Assembly (NCBI RefSeq): GCF_014652535.1
Contig: NZ_BMYZ01000002.1
Coordinates: 186,001 to 250,000, forward strand
Reading direction: 5' to 3'
Origin: Cellvibrio zantedeschiae
Lineage (GTDB): Bacteria > Pseudomonadota > Gammaproteobacteria > Pseudomonadales > Cellvibrionaceae
Length of the DNA stretch: 64,000 nt
Position 1 is the stretch's first letter, and the number at the start of each line of letters is the position of its first letter. Shown here piece after piece: positions 1 to 9,104 of this stretch. The notes beneath the pieces were generated by a model. That model was not told the origin of the DNA. It saw only the letters and a list, made by a program, of their open reading frames with translations, and made no database searches. Made by a program: the position numbers and the translations under genes.

Positions 1-1
1 G

Positions 2-1363
2 CACTGGCAAGTCAATTTGTGGAATTGGCTGTCCACGGACGCCGGTGTGGGAGCTGGTGCTGCACAAGCGCTGGATATGGATGGTTATGATGATAACCAT
101 CTAATCATGGGTGATGCGACTTATCAGTTTGGCTCAGGCAATAGTAGCTGGGATAACAGTATTCGACTCAGTCACCTCTATTCCGATCATACGACTCAAT
201 TCAATTTATTGCCGGATGGCGTGAAAGTACCCATTGGCAGCGACGGCAACATTAATTTTGCAAAACCAGCAGGGCTGGTGACTTTTCCAGACGGCTTGAA
301 AGGCAATCCTGGTCAGACGACTAACGATACCCAGTTAGAATTTGTCTCCATATACAACGGTTTCGAATCTCATCGGATCCGCTTCTCTATAGGTTCTCGT
401 CGACAATCATTTGATGGTAATGAGACCAAAAATTTTGGTCCTGGTGTAATAAATGGAACTCAACCCATCGTCAGCGGGACTCTTACAGATGTGACAGGGA
501 CACCCTTCGTTTACTTAAACGATGGCTCTCGTAAAGTAAGCTTTTTATCTGTGCAGGATGAGTGGAAGTTAAATCAGGATTTAACCCTGACTTCTGGTGT
601 GCGTTACGATAAATATTCAGATTTTGGTGGTACTACCAATCCTCGCTTGGCGTTGGTCTGGGCACTAAATGAGAGTCTAACGACCAAGCTTTTATATGGT
701 AGTGCATTCCGTGCACCGTCTATTTCCGAATTATATTTTAAGAACAACCCGGTTTCCCTGGGCAACCCGGATTTAAATCCAGAAACTATTAATACGCTGG
801 AATGGTCATTCAACTACCGCTTTAATCCCAATTTGCAAACCACGCTGACCTTGTTCCGCTATAAAGCACAAGACATGATTGAGTTTTTGGCTGATGCGAA
901 CGGTGTTACCAAAACGGCGCAAAACGCGCGGGATCAAGACGGCCATGGTTATGAATTGGAGTTTAGCTGGAAACCTGTTCCGCAATTTCGTGTTGGTACG
1001 AGCTATTCGTTTGATGATCCTACGGATGCTAAAACGGGAGCAACTGTGCCTGATGCACCTGGTCGCCAGCTCAAGTTAAATGCTGATTGGGAATTCACTA
1101 AAAACTGGTTCTTCAATACGCAAATAGAACGTGTCGCAGATCGAGCTCGTGCAACGACTGATAAGCGTCCGGAAATTAATGACTACAACTGGATTAATTT
1201 TACATTAAGAGCAAAAGATTTATTGCCGGACCTGGATTTATCGCTCGCGGTTCGTAACGCCGCAGATGCAGATGCGCGTGAACCCAGCAGTGGTAGGCTT
1301 GTGAAGGATTATCCTTTGGAATCACGCAGTGGATGGGTGGAATTGAAGTATTCATTTAAATAA
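2..1363 (+). CDS. TonB-dependent outer-membrane receptor, C-terminal part (5' end outside window)
   Basis: The reading frame is open from the first bases of the window to a TAA stop, so the N-terminal plug and TonB box lie upstream. About 450 residues of alternating barrel strands remain. They include the receptor-type stretch YGSAFRAPSISELYF near residue 230 of the visible part, followed by NPDLNPETINTLEWSF, a hallmark of TonB-dependent receptor barrels. The chain ends in an aromatic strand (VELKYSFK), the usual C-terminal signature for BAM assembly. The protein would import a siderophore, cofactor or glycan across the outer membrane using TonB energy. The substrate cannot be read from this part. 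Two citrate-synthase-like genes follow after a strong hairpin, so co-transcription is uncertain. Confidence 0.88.
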   Translation, partial: HWQVNLWNWLSTDAGVGAGAAQALDMDGYDDNHLIMGDATYQFGSGNSSWDNSIRLSHLYSDHTTQFNLLPDGVKVPIGSDGNINFAKPAGLVTFPDGLKGNPGQTTNDTQLEFVSIYNGFESHRIRFSIGSRRQSFDGNETKNFGPGVINGTQPIVSGTLTDVTGTPFVYLNDGSRKVSFLSVQDEWKLNQDLTLTSGVRYDKYSDFGGTTNPRLALVWALNESLTTKLLYGSAFRAPSISELYFKNNPVSLGNPDLNPETINTLEWSFNYRFNPNLQTTLTLFRYKAQDMIEFLADANGVTKTAQNARDQDGHGYELEFSWKPVPQFRVGTSYSFDDPTDAKTGATVPDAPGRQLKLNADWEFTKNWFFNTQIERVADRARATTDKRPEINDYNWINFTLRAKDLLPDLDLSLAVRNAADADAREPSSGRLVKDYPLESRSGWVELKYSFK

Positions 1364-1381
1364 CGGGCGCATGCGCCCGTT
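1362..1381 (+). terminator. Perfect 20-bp palindrome after the TonB receptor gene
   Basis: A perfect inverted repeat, AACGGGCGCATGCGCCCGTT, begins inside the TAA stop of the receptor gene. It could form a GC-rich hairpin, but no T run follows it. It may be a weak or Rho-assisted terminator, or an mRNA 3' stabiliser. It lies about 25 bp before the next start codon. Confidence 0.5.
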
Positions 1382-1405
1382 GTCACCAATCGCAAGAGAT
1401 TTTCC

Positions 1406-2236
1406 ATGACAGAGCAATTCCAATCTGATAAATCATTAGAATCCCCTCCGCCCAAACGTATAAAAGTTCAAAGCCGCAACGAACCTTTCAGCAAGCGTGC
1501 CAGCACACGCATCTGGTCAGAAGAACCCAGCAGTGATAATCCGTATATCGCGCAAGCTGCGCTTTGCCATGGCTACGATTTAGTTGAGCTTATGGAAAAG
1601 CGTTCGTTTGTTGATGTGTTTTATCTGTTGTTTCGCGGAGAGCTTCCTTCGCCGGCACAAGCTCAATTGTTGCAAGCCTTGATGATCGCGTTGATTAATC
1701 CGGGGCCACGTCATCCGGCTACGCGTGCAGCTATGAATGTTGGTGTTGGTAAAACGAATCCCCTGCATATTTTGCCCATCGCATCGGCAGTTTTGGGCGG
1801 TGAGTATTTGGGTGGTGGGGAAATAGAAAATGCGATGCGTTTTTTTCGAAAATACCAACAAACAAATCCTGCAGAGCTGAACGAATTATCACTTGGTGAC
1901 GAGCAATTAATGCCCGGCTTTGGTAAGCGTCACGGTGGTGTGGATTTACTCGCGGCGGCTATAGCAAATCATTTGGTCACTATGGATGCTGCAGGCGATG
2001 CGCTTAAATGGGGAAATCAATTTGCACAACTGCAAGCACCAAAAGGCATAGGTTGGTTAACCACAGGAATTGCAGCTGCCGTTTTTGCTGATCTCGGTTT
2101 TCAGCCTAAATATGGTGGTGCATTATTTCAATTACTGGGGGCGCCGGGTTTGGTGGCTCATGGTATGGAAGTAGCTAATAAACCTATTACTGCAATGCCT
2201 TATGTGAGCGACGATAATTATGTCCTTGAACGATAA
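1406..2236 (+). CDS. Citrate synthase superfamily protein, first of an overlapping pair
   Basis: The 276-residue product has the pattern of a short citrate synthase/citryl-CoA lyase fold. An N-terminal RIWSEEPSSDNPYIA segment is followed by a helical large-domain core (FVDVFYLLFRGELPS). Next come a GVGKTNPLHILPIASAVLGG segment near residues 110-130, GFGKRHGGVD near 173 and a C-terminal GAPGLVAHGMEVANKP region that matches the end of the large domain. The family catalyses Claisen-type condensation or cleavage of an acyl-CoA with a 2-oxoacid. It is shorter than the usual roughly 430 residues, and the classic His/Asp catalytic set is not obvious to me. The ATG follows a GAGA ribosome site. The 3' end overlaps the next gene by 17 bp in another frame. 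Family assignment is firm; the reaction is unknown. Confidence 0.75.
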   Translation: MTEQFQSDKSLESPPPKRIKVQSRNEPFSKRASTRIWSEEPSSDNPYIAQAALCHGYDLVELMEKRSFVDVFYLLFRGELPSPAQAQLLQALMIALINPGPRHPATRAAMNVGVGKTNPLHILPIASAVLGGEYLGGGEIENAMRFFRKYQQTNPAELNELSLGDEQLMPGFGKRHGGVDLLAAAIANHLVTMDAAGDALKWGNQFAQLQAPKGIGWLTTGIAAAVFADLGFQPKYGGALFQLLGAPGLVAHGMEVANKPITAMPYVSDDNYVLER

Positions 2237-3083
2237 TGTTTTAGAAAATGGTGTTGCAACTAATAGCGATGCAGCTGTTGTTGATTATCTTGATCAGCGC
2301 AGAGGTAAGGTGTTCAGTGGCACTGGCGGTTGGTTTCCAGGTAAAGGTGTTTTTAGTCATGGCTATTCCATGCTGGAAGAATTGGTGGGTGAAAAATCTT
2401 ATTTTCAAACACTCATTTTAAATGCAACAGGAAAAATGGTTGACCGCCCCTTGGCGGATTGGGTTGAGGCAATTTACGGTTGTATGAGTTGGCCTGATCC
2501 GCGTATCTGGTGTAATCAAATTGGTGCGCTTGCAGGTACTGCCCGCACATCGGTTATTGCTGCAACGACTATTGGTGCTATGGCAGCAGATTCACGCACT
2601 TATGGTCCTCGCACGCGTTTGGAAGGCGTAAAGTTTATTCAGGGCGCACTTAAACAATACAAGGAGGGGGTAACTCCTGAAGAGATTGTTGCAGCTGCAG
2701 CGGAAAAAACGCGTGGAAAGCCCTATATCGTTGGTTACATTCGTCCTATTGCCAAAGGTGATGAACGCATAGAAGCCATGGAGAGAGTCAGCAGGAAATT
2801 AAATTTAACCGCAGGTGAACATTTGGAGCTTGCTTATAAAATTGAGCAAGTGCTGATTGATAAATATGATGAACGTATGAATATCAACGGCTATGTGTGT
2901 GCATTTTTGTCTGATTATGGTTTTACCGGACAGGAGATGTACCAATTGTTTGCCGGTATGGTGGCAAGTGGTGTAACTGCTTGTTATGTTGACACCTACA
3001 AACGTCCACCTGATACTTTTTTACCTTTACGCTGCGATGATATTGATTACCAAGGTCCATCACGTCGAGCTGTACCTGATTAA
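2220..3083 (+). CDS. Second citrate synthase-like protein, overlapping partner
   Basis: The 287-residue product resembles a divergent citrate-synthase-type helical protein. It has a loading segment (GKVFSGTGGWFPGKGVFSHGY) at residues 28-48 and a helix pair containing SWPDPRIWCNQIGALAGTAR at about 88-108. A Gly/Ala-rich helix, ATTIGAMAADSRTYGPRTR, follows, then a C-terminal region YVCAFLSDYGFTGQEMYQL. The ATG lies 17 bp inside the preceding gene, in a different frame, which implies translational coupling. A hetero-oligomer is the simplest reading, because both proteins are citrate-synthase-like but too different to be a recent duplication. A bidirectional terminator follows, so the pair ends a transcription unit. 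The function is not known to me. Confidence 0.65.
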   Translation: MSLNDNVLENGVATNSDAAVVDYLDQRRGKVFSGTGGWFPGKGVFSHGYSMLEELVGEKSYFQTLILNATGKMVDRPLADWVEAIYGCMSWPDPRIWCNQIGALAGTARTSVIAATTIGAMAADSRTYGPRTRLEGVKFIQGALKQYKEGVTPEEIVAAAAEKTRGKPYIVGYIRPIAKGDERIEAMERVSRKLNLTAGEHLELAYKIEQVLIDKYDERMNINGYVCAFLSDYGFTGQEMYQLFAGMVASGVTACYVDTYKRPPDTFLPLRCDDIDYQGPSRRAVPD

Positions 3084-3098
3084 CGTGATGCAAATAAA

Positions 3099-3151
3099 AA
3101 AGGCCGCTAGCGGCCTTTTTTATTTTGGGTAGTTAGCTTAGCTAACTACCC
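3099..3151. terminator. Bidirectional terminator plus a second hairpin between convergent genes
   Basis: The stem AGGCCGCTAGCGGCCT is flanked by an A run on the left and a T run on the right, so it can stop transcription from both sides. A second inverted repeat follows at 3127-3151, with 11-bp arms (GGGTAGTTAGC and its complement) around a 3-nt loop. It abuts the stop codon of the minus-strand GGDEF-EAL gene. Confidence 0.85.
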
Positions 3152-5668
3152 CTACGTCTTTTTTGCGGCAATTTTTTCCACAGGTACGGGGTGGCCGATG
3201 TGATAGCCCTGCACGAAGTCGATTCCCATTTTTTTCAAAATATTCAGAATCTCTTCGTTCTCTACGTATTCTGCAACGGCTTTTTTCCCCAGCGCCTGAA
3301 TAACTTGAATCATGGCTTTTACCAGGGCTTGGTCAATGCTGTCTTTGTGCAGGTTTTGAATAAATGAACCGTCGAGCTTAATGTAATCTGCTGGCAAATC
3401 TTTTAAATAGGCGAAACTGCTAAAACCAGAGCCGAAATCATCTACGGAAAAACTACAGCCTAAGCGATGCAATTCAGCAATTACGCGCTGGGTAATATTT
3501 AAGTTAAACAAACTCGCGCTTTCGGTTAATTCAAAGGTGATGCGGTTAGGATTTACGCCGGTATTTTTTAAGCTTTCCAAAATCGTCGGAACGAGGGTTT
3601 CATCTTTAAAGGCTTGTGCAGAAAGATTGATGGCGATGTGGTTGAGTTCAGGATATTCCTTCAGCGTACGCGTCGCTAATTTAATAATCCAGCGGTCGAG
3701 CAAATGCATTTCACCGGCTGCTTCCAGTGCGGGAATAAACTCTGCAGGGCCGACAATAGTGCCGTCTGGTTCACGCAAACGAACCAGGGATTCATAGTAA
3801 GAAATCTTGTCTTTATTTACATCGTAAATCGGTTGGAAGTAAAGCACCATCCGATCTTCTGAAATAGCTTTGCGAATTTTTTGCGAAATATTAATGCGTA
3901 AACGTAATTCGTCACTTTCATTATCTTTAGGATCATAAAGGTGAATCAAATTGCGACCGCGACCCTTGGCAACATAGAGCGCGATATCGGCGCGCATAAA
4001 ATGTTCTTCAGCGGTGTGGGCGCTACCATCAATTAAGGTTACGCCAATACTGCAACCTAAATTGATGCGCTGCTCTTGCAATTGAAAGCTGAACTCACCA
4101 ATAGTTTTTTGAATTTCGCGCGCAAAATCTTGCGCGCCTTGCGCTGTGACGTTGCGCAAGAGCACCGCAAATTCATCACCACCCAGGCGACATAAAATAT
4201 CGGGCTTGCGTACGCGACGGGCAAGCATGGTGGACATTTCGCGCAATACTTCATCGCCTTTTTGGTGGCCGAAAGTATCGTTAATGACTTTAAAGTGGTC
4301 GAGATCCAAATAGACCAAACCGTGTTGGCGCTTGCTGCGCCATGCATCTTTGGATAATTGTTCTAGCGTGGATTCAAAGTGATGGCGATTGTGAAGACCG
4401 GTTAGGGAATCGTGCATCGCCAGATATTTTAATTGCTCTTGCGATTTGCGGCGCTCAGTAATGTTATCCAGACAAATGGTGAGTGTTGAAAATTGTTCGC
4501 TACGCGTAGAGCGGCTAATTTTTAATTGCGTCCAAATTTTTTGATCATTGACATCGCGCAGGCAGAGTTCGATTTCAGTACTGGTTTTTTTCTCGTGAAT
4601 CGCTGAGGTGATCTTTTCTTTAAACACCGCAAATTGGTGTGCATCGTCGGGTGATGTGAAATCTTCAATGGAGCGACCCACCGAGTCTTCAATGGGATAA
4701 CCCATCAAACTTTCCCAAGTGCGGTTTAGGAAACAAATTTTTAAATCTTCATCCAGCTCCATGACGACTGATTGCAAATCGTCCAGCAATTGGTGATGGC
4801 TTTCGTAAAGGTTGCGGAATTCGTGTTCGCGCGCTTCCAGGGTTTTTACCCGCTCGGCAAATTGCGCATTACTCACAAGATAATCTTCGCGGTGGATGGC
4901 AATGTCACACACCTTGCGTAGTTGGTCAGCGCGGAAAGGTTTGGGCAGGAAATCCACTGCGCCCAGCAACATCAATTCCTCCGCATGATCTATGGACGCA
5001 TGCGCAGTCATAATCACCACTGGCTGGTTCGGATCCGCACGCTGAATCTCGATTAGAATGTCGTGGCCATTCATGGTCGGCAAGGCAACATCCAGTAACA
5101 CCAGATCATGACGCCTTGCTTGCCAGGCTTTCAGGCCTTCCGCACCGTCATCGGCCACTTCAATATCAAAATTAGTGGCGAGTACGCGCTGGATTAAATC
5201 AGAAGTATCGGGCGAATCTTCAACTACTAATAAACGCGGTTTTGGCAGTTCGTAACTGGCTTGATGCGCGAGCTGCTGGATGATATCGGGCAGGTTGTCC
5301 AGGTGATTTAGCGGCAGCAAATAGTTAATACCATATTCGCGCGCGGTTACTTCAGCAATACGTTCACACCAGGTGCGGGCGACTATAACAATAGGGAGAT
5401 CTGAACGGCAGTTGAGGATTCCACAGCGAATCAGGCGCGATAGTCGCCAGCCATCGAGATCGGGGATATCAACATCGGCAATAATAAGGTCAGCAGGTTG
5501 GTTGCGAAGGTAGCGCAGGGCTTTTTTGGCATTATCAACAATCGTTAATTGGGAATAGCCAGACGGCAGCAAGCAATCTTTGATTTTTTGCTGGGCTGCG
5601 GGGTCATTATTAACAATGAGTATGCAGATGGATGCTGCTGAATTCGTCTTGTTGGTATTTTGTAACAC
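3152..5668 (-). CDS. REC-REC-PAS-GGDEF-EAL cyclic-di-GMP signalling protein
   Basis: The 838-residue cytoplasmic protein has two receiver domains. The first (about 12-130) ends in LLPL where the conserved Lys-Pro is expected and looks degenerate. The second (about 143-260) is canonical, with phospho-Asp in LLDVALP, TAHAS and PKPF. A coil and a PAS domain (about 293-410) follow, then GGDEF (about 420-580) with an intact LGGDEF. The C-terminal EAL domain (about 595-838) has ESLVR, FELTES, DDFGSG and KLDGSF. Both catalytic halves keep key residues, so it could make or degrade c-di-GMP; GGDEF may also serve as a GTP sensor. The start is GTG, preceded by GGAGAG at 6-7 nt. A nearby ATG is out of frame. 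No cognate histidine kinase is adjacent. Confidence 0.93.
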   Translation of the reverse strand: MLQNTNKTNSAASICILIVNNDPAAQQKIKDCLLPSGYSQLTIVDNAKKALRYLRNQPADLIIADVDIPDLDGWRLSRLIRCGILNCRSDLPIVIVARTWCERIAEVTAREYGINYLLPLNHLDNLPDIIQQLAHQASYELPKPRLLVVEDSPDTSDLIQRVLATNFDIEVADDGAEGLKAWQARRHDLVLLDVALPTMNGHDILIEIQRADPNQPVVIMTAHASIDHAEELMLLGAVDFLPKPFRADQLRKVCDIAIHREDYLVSNAQFAERVKTLEAREHEFRNLYESHHQLLDDLQSVVMELDEDLKICFLNRTWESLMGYPIEDSVGRSIEDFTSPDDAHQFAVFKEKITSAIHEKKTSTEIELCLRDVNDQKIWTQLKISRSTRSEQFSTLTICLDNITERRKSQEQLKYLAMHDSLTGLHNRHHFESTLEQLSKDAWRSKRQHGLVYLDLDHFKVINDTFGHQKGDEVLREMSTMLARRVRKPDILCRLGGDEFAVLLRNVTAQGAQDFAREIQKTIGEFSFQLQEQRINLGCSIGVTLIDGSAHTAEEHFMRADIALYVAKGRGRNLIHLYDPKDNESDELRLRINISQKIRKAISEDRMVLYFQPIYDVNKDKISYYESLVRLREPDGTIVGPAEFIPALEAAGEMHLLDRWIIKLATRTLKEYPELNHIAINLSAQAFKDETLVPTILESLKNTGVNPNRITFELTESASLFNLNITQRVIAELHRLGCSFSVDDFGSGFSSFAYLKDLPADYIKLDGSFIQNLHKDSIDQALVKAMIQVIQALGKKAVAEYVENEEILNILKKMGIDFVQGYHIGHPVPVEKIAAKKT

Positions 5669-5803
5669 GCATGGCTCTCCACTTTAGAACTCATGCTAGC
5701 TTAATAAGCAGATGGATGCCATTTCTTGAACTCAAAAAAGTCTGGATCGGGTCGCTTTTAAAAAAACCTGACCCAGGCTTAGCTAAGATTCTCACAGCAA
5801 GAT

Positions 5804-7603
5804 TTAACCACCGGGGGTGGCAGAGCCATTGACGGCGAGCCCTTTAATGCGGTCGCCCATGGGCGGTACTTCATTGCGGTCGATGCGAACATCAATAAGG
5901 GTAGGACCGCTTTTGTAGAAAAGGCTTTCCAGATCCAGCGCGTCCAGCTCTGCTGGAGATTCGATCACTATACCGTCCACGCCCATAGCTTGCGCCAGCG
6001 CAGCGTAGTTGATGGAATTTAATTCCCAGCCAATAGATTCCTGGCCACCAAGGCGCTGGCCGTGCATCACCATGCCCATGGCTGCGTCGTTCAACACTAT
6101 AAATACAACGGGTAATTGATGTTGAGCTGCAACGGTAATTTCCTGCGCGCTCATCAAATAAGAGCCGTCGCCCACAATACACAAGGTGGGAGCTTCACGG
6201 TTGGCGATAGCAGAGCCAATAGCGGCACCAATCGACCATGCCATAGAGCCGTAACCCATTGCGACGCGGTAAAGTCCTTCGTTGTTAGCGCGAGTGAGGT
6301 AATGCGTTGCCCATGACCAGCCATTGCCTGCGTCAACAAAAATGCGGGTCTCTTCTGGCAACTTCTGTGAAAGGTGATTCATCAAGCGCTGGGGTTTTAC
6401 AGGGCTTTCATTGGAAAAACATTTTTCGGGATCGCGCAGGGTGATATAGCCACCGTTGATATTCTGCATAGGTGCAGTGTGCAGCGTTTCCCACGTTTTA
6501 CCCCATTTGCGTGCATCGCGTACGTTCACGAGCAGGCGCTCAAAAATAACATCTATGTTGCCAAAGACGTGCAAGTTGGCCATAGGTGAACGCGTAAAGT
6601 GTTCAATGGAAGAGTCAATATGAACCAGCTTGGTGTTGAGTAAATCACCTTTCCAACCGCTGGTGCCTAGCTCTCCCAACGCAGTGCCTACGGCGAGAAT
6701 CAAATCTACATTTTTGTCTTGTAGCAGCGCGTTAGCGCTTTCATGGCTGGCAAAACCATAAACACCGCAGTATTGCGGATGATTTTCATCAACCCAGCTT
6801 TTACCCGTAGGGCTAGTAACGAAGTTAGCGCCGGTGAGGTTAATAAATTCCATAATTTGTTTGCTGGCTTTACCAACACCACTGCCAATGTAGAGAACAA
6901 TGTTGTCTACACGGGCCAGCTTTTCACACAGACGCGCGATGGATAGTTCATCTGACATGGAGAAGTCATGAACCAATAGGTCACTGTGGATATGAGCATT
7001 GATGTTGGCAGGAGCGCGCAAAATATCTGAAGGAATGCTGATGTGCGCAGGTCCATTTGGCATACGGTGTGTTGCCATAATTGCAGAGACTAGTTTGCTT
7101 TCCAGCTGCTCGTGGTGTGAAACCAGGGTATTGAATTGGGTTACGTAACGGAATATGCCTACCGTATCCACCGCGGTGCAGCTGGATTCTTGCAAGGCGC
7201 GCTTCCCAAATTTTGGTAGCGGTGTTTGGGCGGTAATCACTAGCATGGGGATTTCGTCGGCTGCTGCGGACGCCACACCTGTGAGAAGGTTGGTGGCTCC
7301 TGGGCCGGTGGTACTGCAGACCACACCCATTTTGCCAGTTTCGCGGTAGTAGCCATCAGCCATAAAAGCTGCGCCGCACTCATGACGCGCTACAACCAAG
7401 CGTGGTCCGCCTCTACGTTCGCTGCGTGCAAGTGAATTTAACAGGGGTTCAATGGCGCCGCCCGGTACACCAAATACAGTATCAATACCCATTTGGGCAA
7501 GATAATCCACGATAAGATCGGCGTAAGTATCCTGGTGGGATTCTGTTATTTCGGGCAAATCTGAAGAATTATGCGGAACTGCAAAGGGAACGACGTTTAA
7601 CAT
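5804..7603 (-). CDS. Acetolactate synthase-like thiamine diphosphate enzyme
   Basis: The 599-residue protein has the three-domain layout of ThDP-dependent IlvB-like enzymes. The N-terminal Pyr domain (about 25-190) contains GVPGGAIEP and RHECGAAFMADGY, whose glutamate activates the ThDP aminopyrimidine. A central domain carries VGTALGELG. The C-terminal PP domain holds the metal/ThDP motif GDGSYLMSAQE, ending in the partly conserved LNDAAMGMV. Known relatives condense or decarboxylate 2-oxoacids (acetolactate synthase, glyoxylate carboligase, benzoylformate decarboxylase). No small regulatory subunit or ilvC lies nearby, so biosynthetic IlvB is less likely than a catabolic or specialised role. 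The gene is monocistronic. The ATG has an AGGTAAGG ribosome site upstream, and a near-palindrome lies about 52-72 bp before the start. Confidence 0.85.
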   Translation of the reverse strand: MLNVVPFAVPHNSSDLPEITESHQDTYADLIVDYLAQMGIDTVFGVPGGAIEPLLNSLARSERRGGPRLVVARHECGAAFMADGYYRETGKMGVVCSTTGPGATNLLTGVASAAADEIPMLVITAQTPLPKFGKRALQESSCTAVDTVGIFRYVTQFNTLVSHHEQLESKLVSAIMATHRMPNGPAHISIPSDILRAPANINAHIHSDLLVHDFSMSDELSIARLCEKLARVDNIVLYIGSGVGKASKQIMEFINLTGANFVTSPTGKSWVDENHPQYCGVYGFASHESANALLQDKNVDLILAVGTALGELGTSGWKGDLLNTKLVHIDSSIEHFTRSPMANLHVFGNIDVIFERLLVNVRDARKWGKTWETLHTAPMQNINGGYITLRDPEKCFSNESPVKPQRLMNHLSQKLPEETRIFVDAGNGWSWATHYLTRANNEGLYRVAMGYGSMAWSIGAAIGSAIANREAPTLCIVGDGSYLMSAQEITVAAQHQLPVVFIVLNDAAMGMVMHGQRLGGQESIGWELNSINYAALAQAMGVDGIVIESPAELDALDLESLFYKSGPTLIDVRIDRNEVPPMGDRIKGLAVNGSATPGG

Positions 7604-7654
7604 TGTTGCGAACCTTACCTAAAAGAAGTGATCCGTCACCCGTTAAATGTGAAT

Positions 7655-7675
7655 TGTGTCACATAATGTAACACA
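7655..7675. promoter_or_regulatory. 21-bp imperfect palindrome upstream of the ThDP enzyme gene
   Basis: The arms TGTGT and ACAT are mirrored by ATGT and ACACA around a central A, with one mismatched pair. Such symmetry suits a dimeric repressor or activator. It lies 52-72 bp upstream of the ThDP enzyme ATG, where a promoter would be expected. No regulator gene is adjacent, so the binding protein is unknown. Confidence 0.45.
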
Positions 7676-7836
7676 TGGTCGAAAAATGCGCCATAGATTT
7701 CGATTAAAAATTAATCGGCGTCGCTAGGGCGAATGAGGGGAAGATTTAAGTCAGGTAGGTGTAAAGCAGGATAAGTGAATGGAAAGCGGGCGAGGCATTG
7801 CAGAATTGGAACGAGAGCGCTAAAAGCTACTGACGC

Positions 7837-8760
7837 CTAAGGGTTGGTATCGCAGTGCTGCTTGCACGCGAAGAGGTTGCGCTTTTGTTCACGCGCAAGT
7901 TGGTGGGATTTGGGGAAACGAAAGCGGTTGTACTCCCATTGGTACTGGGCAGGTGCCAAGTGAACACAGTTCTCTACACTCGCGTTTAATCCGCGTATTG
8001 AAATAAGCGGATCTTCGCTGTAAATCGCTTCATCAGCCGGTAGAACAATTACTTTAAACCCCCCGGGAACTCGTTTGGCAAACAGGGCAATGGCGCGGCT
8101 TTGGGTGCGGGTAATGAGCGAGTGGACCAGGCTCATGGTCAATGTTTCTTGCCCGAAAAAGCTTGCGAGTTCAGCTCCGGCATCTTTTTTGGGTAATTGG
8201 TCTGGCAGAATTCCAACAATATTTCCCTGCTGCAACGCTTTAAGCAGCATCAACACACCTTTACGATTGGTGGGGGCCATATTGATATTACTTTTACTGC
8301 GGCCAGCGAGGATTAACTTATCCATGGCGGGAATGGCAACGGGTTGATACATAGCTGTGAGTGGTGCGACGCTGGCAAGATAAGGAGCAATAACTTCCCA
8401 ATTGCCAAGATGTGGCGCCAGCGCAATCAAACCGCGGCCCTTGGCCAGTTCGGCCCGCAAAATGTCTTCACCTTCCACAGCGACAATTTTGGATTCCAGC
8501 CATGACCAGGAGTTGCGCCAGATAAGGCTTACTTCTGCCGCTGTTTTTGCCGTTTCAATCAGGCTCTGGTGAGTAAGCTTTTGGGTTTCTTGCGGTGATA
8601 ATTGCGGGAAGCAGGTGCGGATATTTTTAAGGGTTATGCGGTGACTGCGGCCTTTAGCGAGCCACATGCATTGGCCTATAGCAGCGCCCAAAACACGCGC
8701 TGCCGAAAGCGGCAGCCAGGACAAGCACTTAAAAACTTGAGGAACAATAATGTTTCTCAT
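7837..8760 (-). CDS. LpxL/HtrB-family lipid A acyltransferase-like protein
   Basis: The product matches the lysophospholipid/lipid A late acyltransferase family, which adds secondary acyl chains to Kdo2-lipid A at the inner membrane. An N-terminal membrane-associated helix is followed by the basic segment RITLKNIRTCFP. The catalytic HX4E motif HLGNWE is near residue 130, then MYQPVAIPAMD (the YRP-like acceptor motif), GILPDQ near 200 and a C-terminal QYQWEYNRFRFP. At about 307 residues the length is normal. I place the start at the ATG at 8760, which has AAGGTG 8 nt upstream, rather than GTG 8769 or ATG 8766, where the ribosome site would be too close. The gene is monocistronic. Whether it adds laurate or myristate cannot be told. 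Confidence 0.88.
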   Translation of the reverse strand: MRNIIVPQVFKCLSWLPLSAARVLGAAIGQCMWLAKGRSHRITLKNIRTCFPQLSPQETQKLTHQSLIETAKTAAEVSLIWRNSWSWLESKIVAVEGEDILRAELAKGRGLIALAPHLGNWEVIAPYLASVAPLTAMYQPVAIPAMDKLILAGRSKSNINMAPTNRKGVLMLLKALQQGNIVGILPDQLPKKDAGAELASFFGQETLTMSLVHSLITRTQSRAIALFAKRVPGGFKVIVLPADEAIYSEDPLISIRGLNASVENCVHLAPAQYQWEYNRFRFPKSHQLAREQKRNLFACKQHCDTNP

Positions 8761-9104
8761 GAACATCACCTTCGCGTTGTAGCACGGACAGCTATGCCTT
8801 TTGAGGCATTTGATTGATTATTGTGTAGGCTAGAAATTCAGGCGCCAAATTTTTCGGCATTGTATAGGCGAGTCATTACAAATGTCTGTATCTTTTGTTC
8901 AGTCTAGCCTGTAACAGCTCAACTATGACTTTTCGGGAATTGTTTAGTTTCAAAAGTTCCCAATTTATAGGGAGCGGCACACTGGACTGTTACTCTCCCT
9001 TAAGCGTTATCTTAAGTGGGTGGTTCTTTGGCGCGAGTTGGTGATGGGGGAGGGGGGCGAGCAAAGCGCGATTTCCTTCCGCGCTTTAAACAGTGATATG
9101 AAAA
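8761..9104. other. 344-bp intergenic region with two hairpins
   Basis: No coding sequence is supported here. Two inverted repeats are visible. At 8794-8809 ATGCCT and AGGCAT surround a 4-nt loop. At 8997-9020 CCCTTAAG and CTTAAGTGGG surround a short loop, a possible end of the Bcr/CflA transcript or a regulatory site. The acyltransferase promoter must also lie here. Confidence 0.5.

Noticed and set aside
1406-3083. A frameshifted single citrate synthase gene instead of two genes
   Set aside because: A fusion of the frames would be over 550 residues, longer than citrate synthase, and the first frame already contains the C-terminal part of the fold. Two genes with coupled translation fit better.
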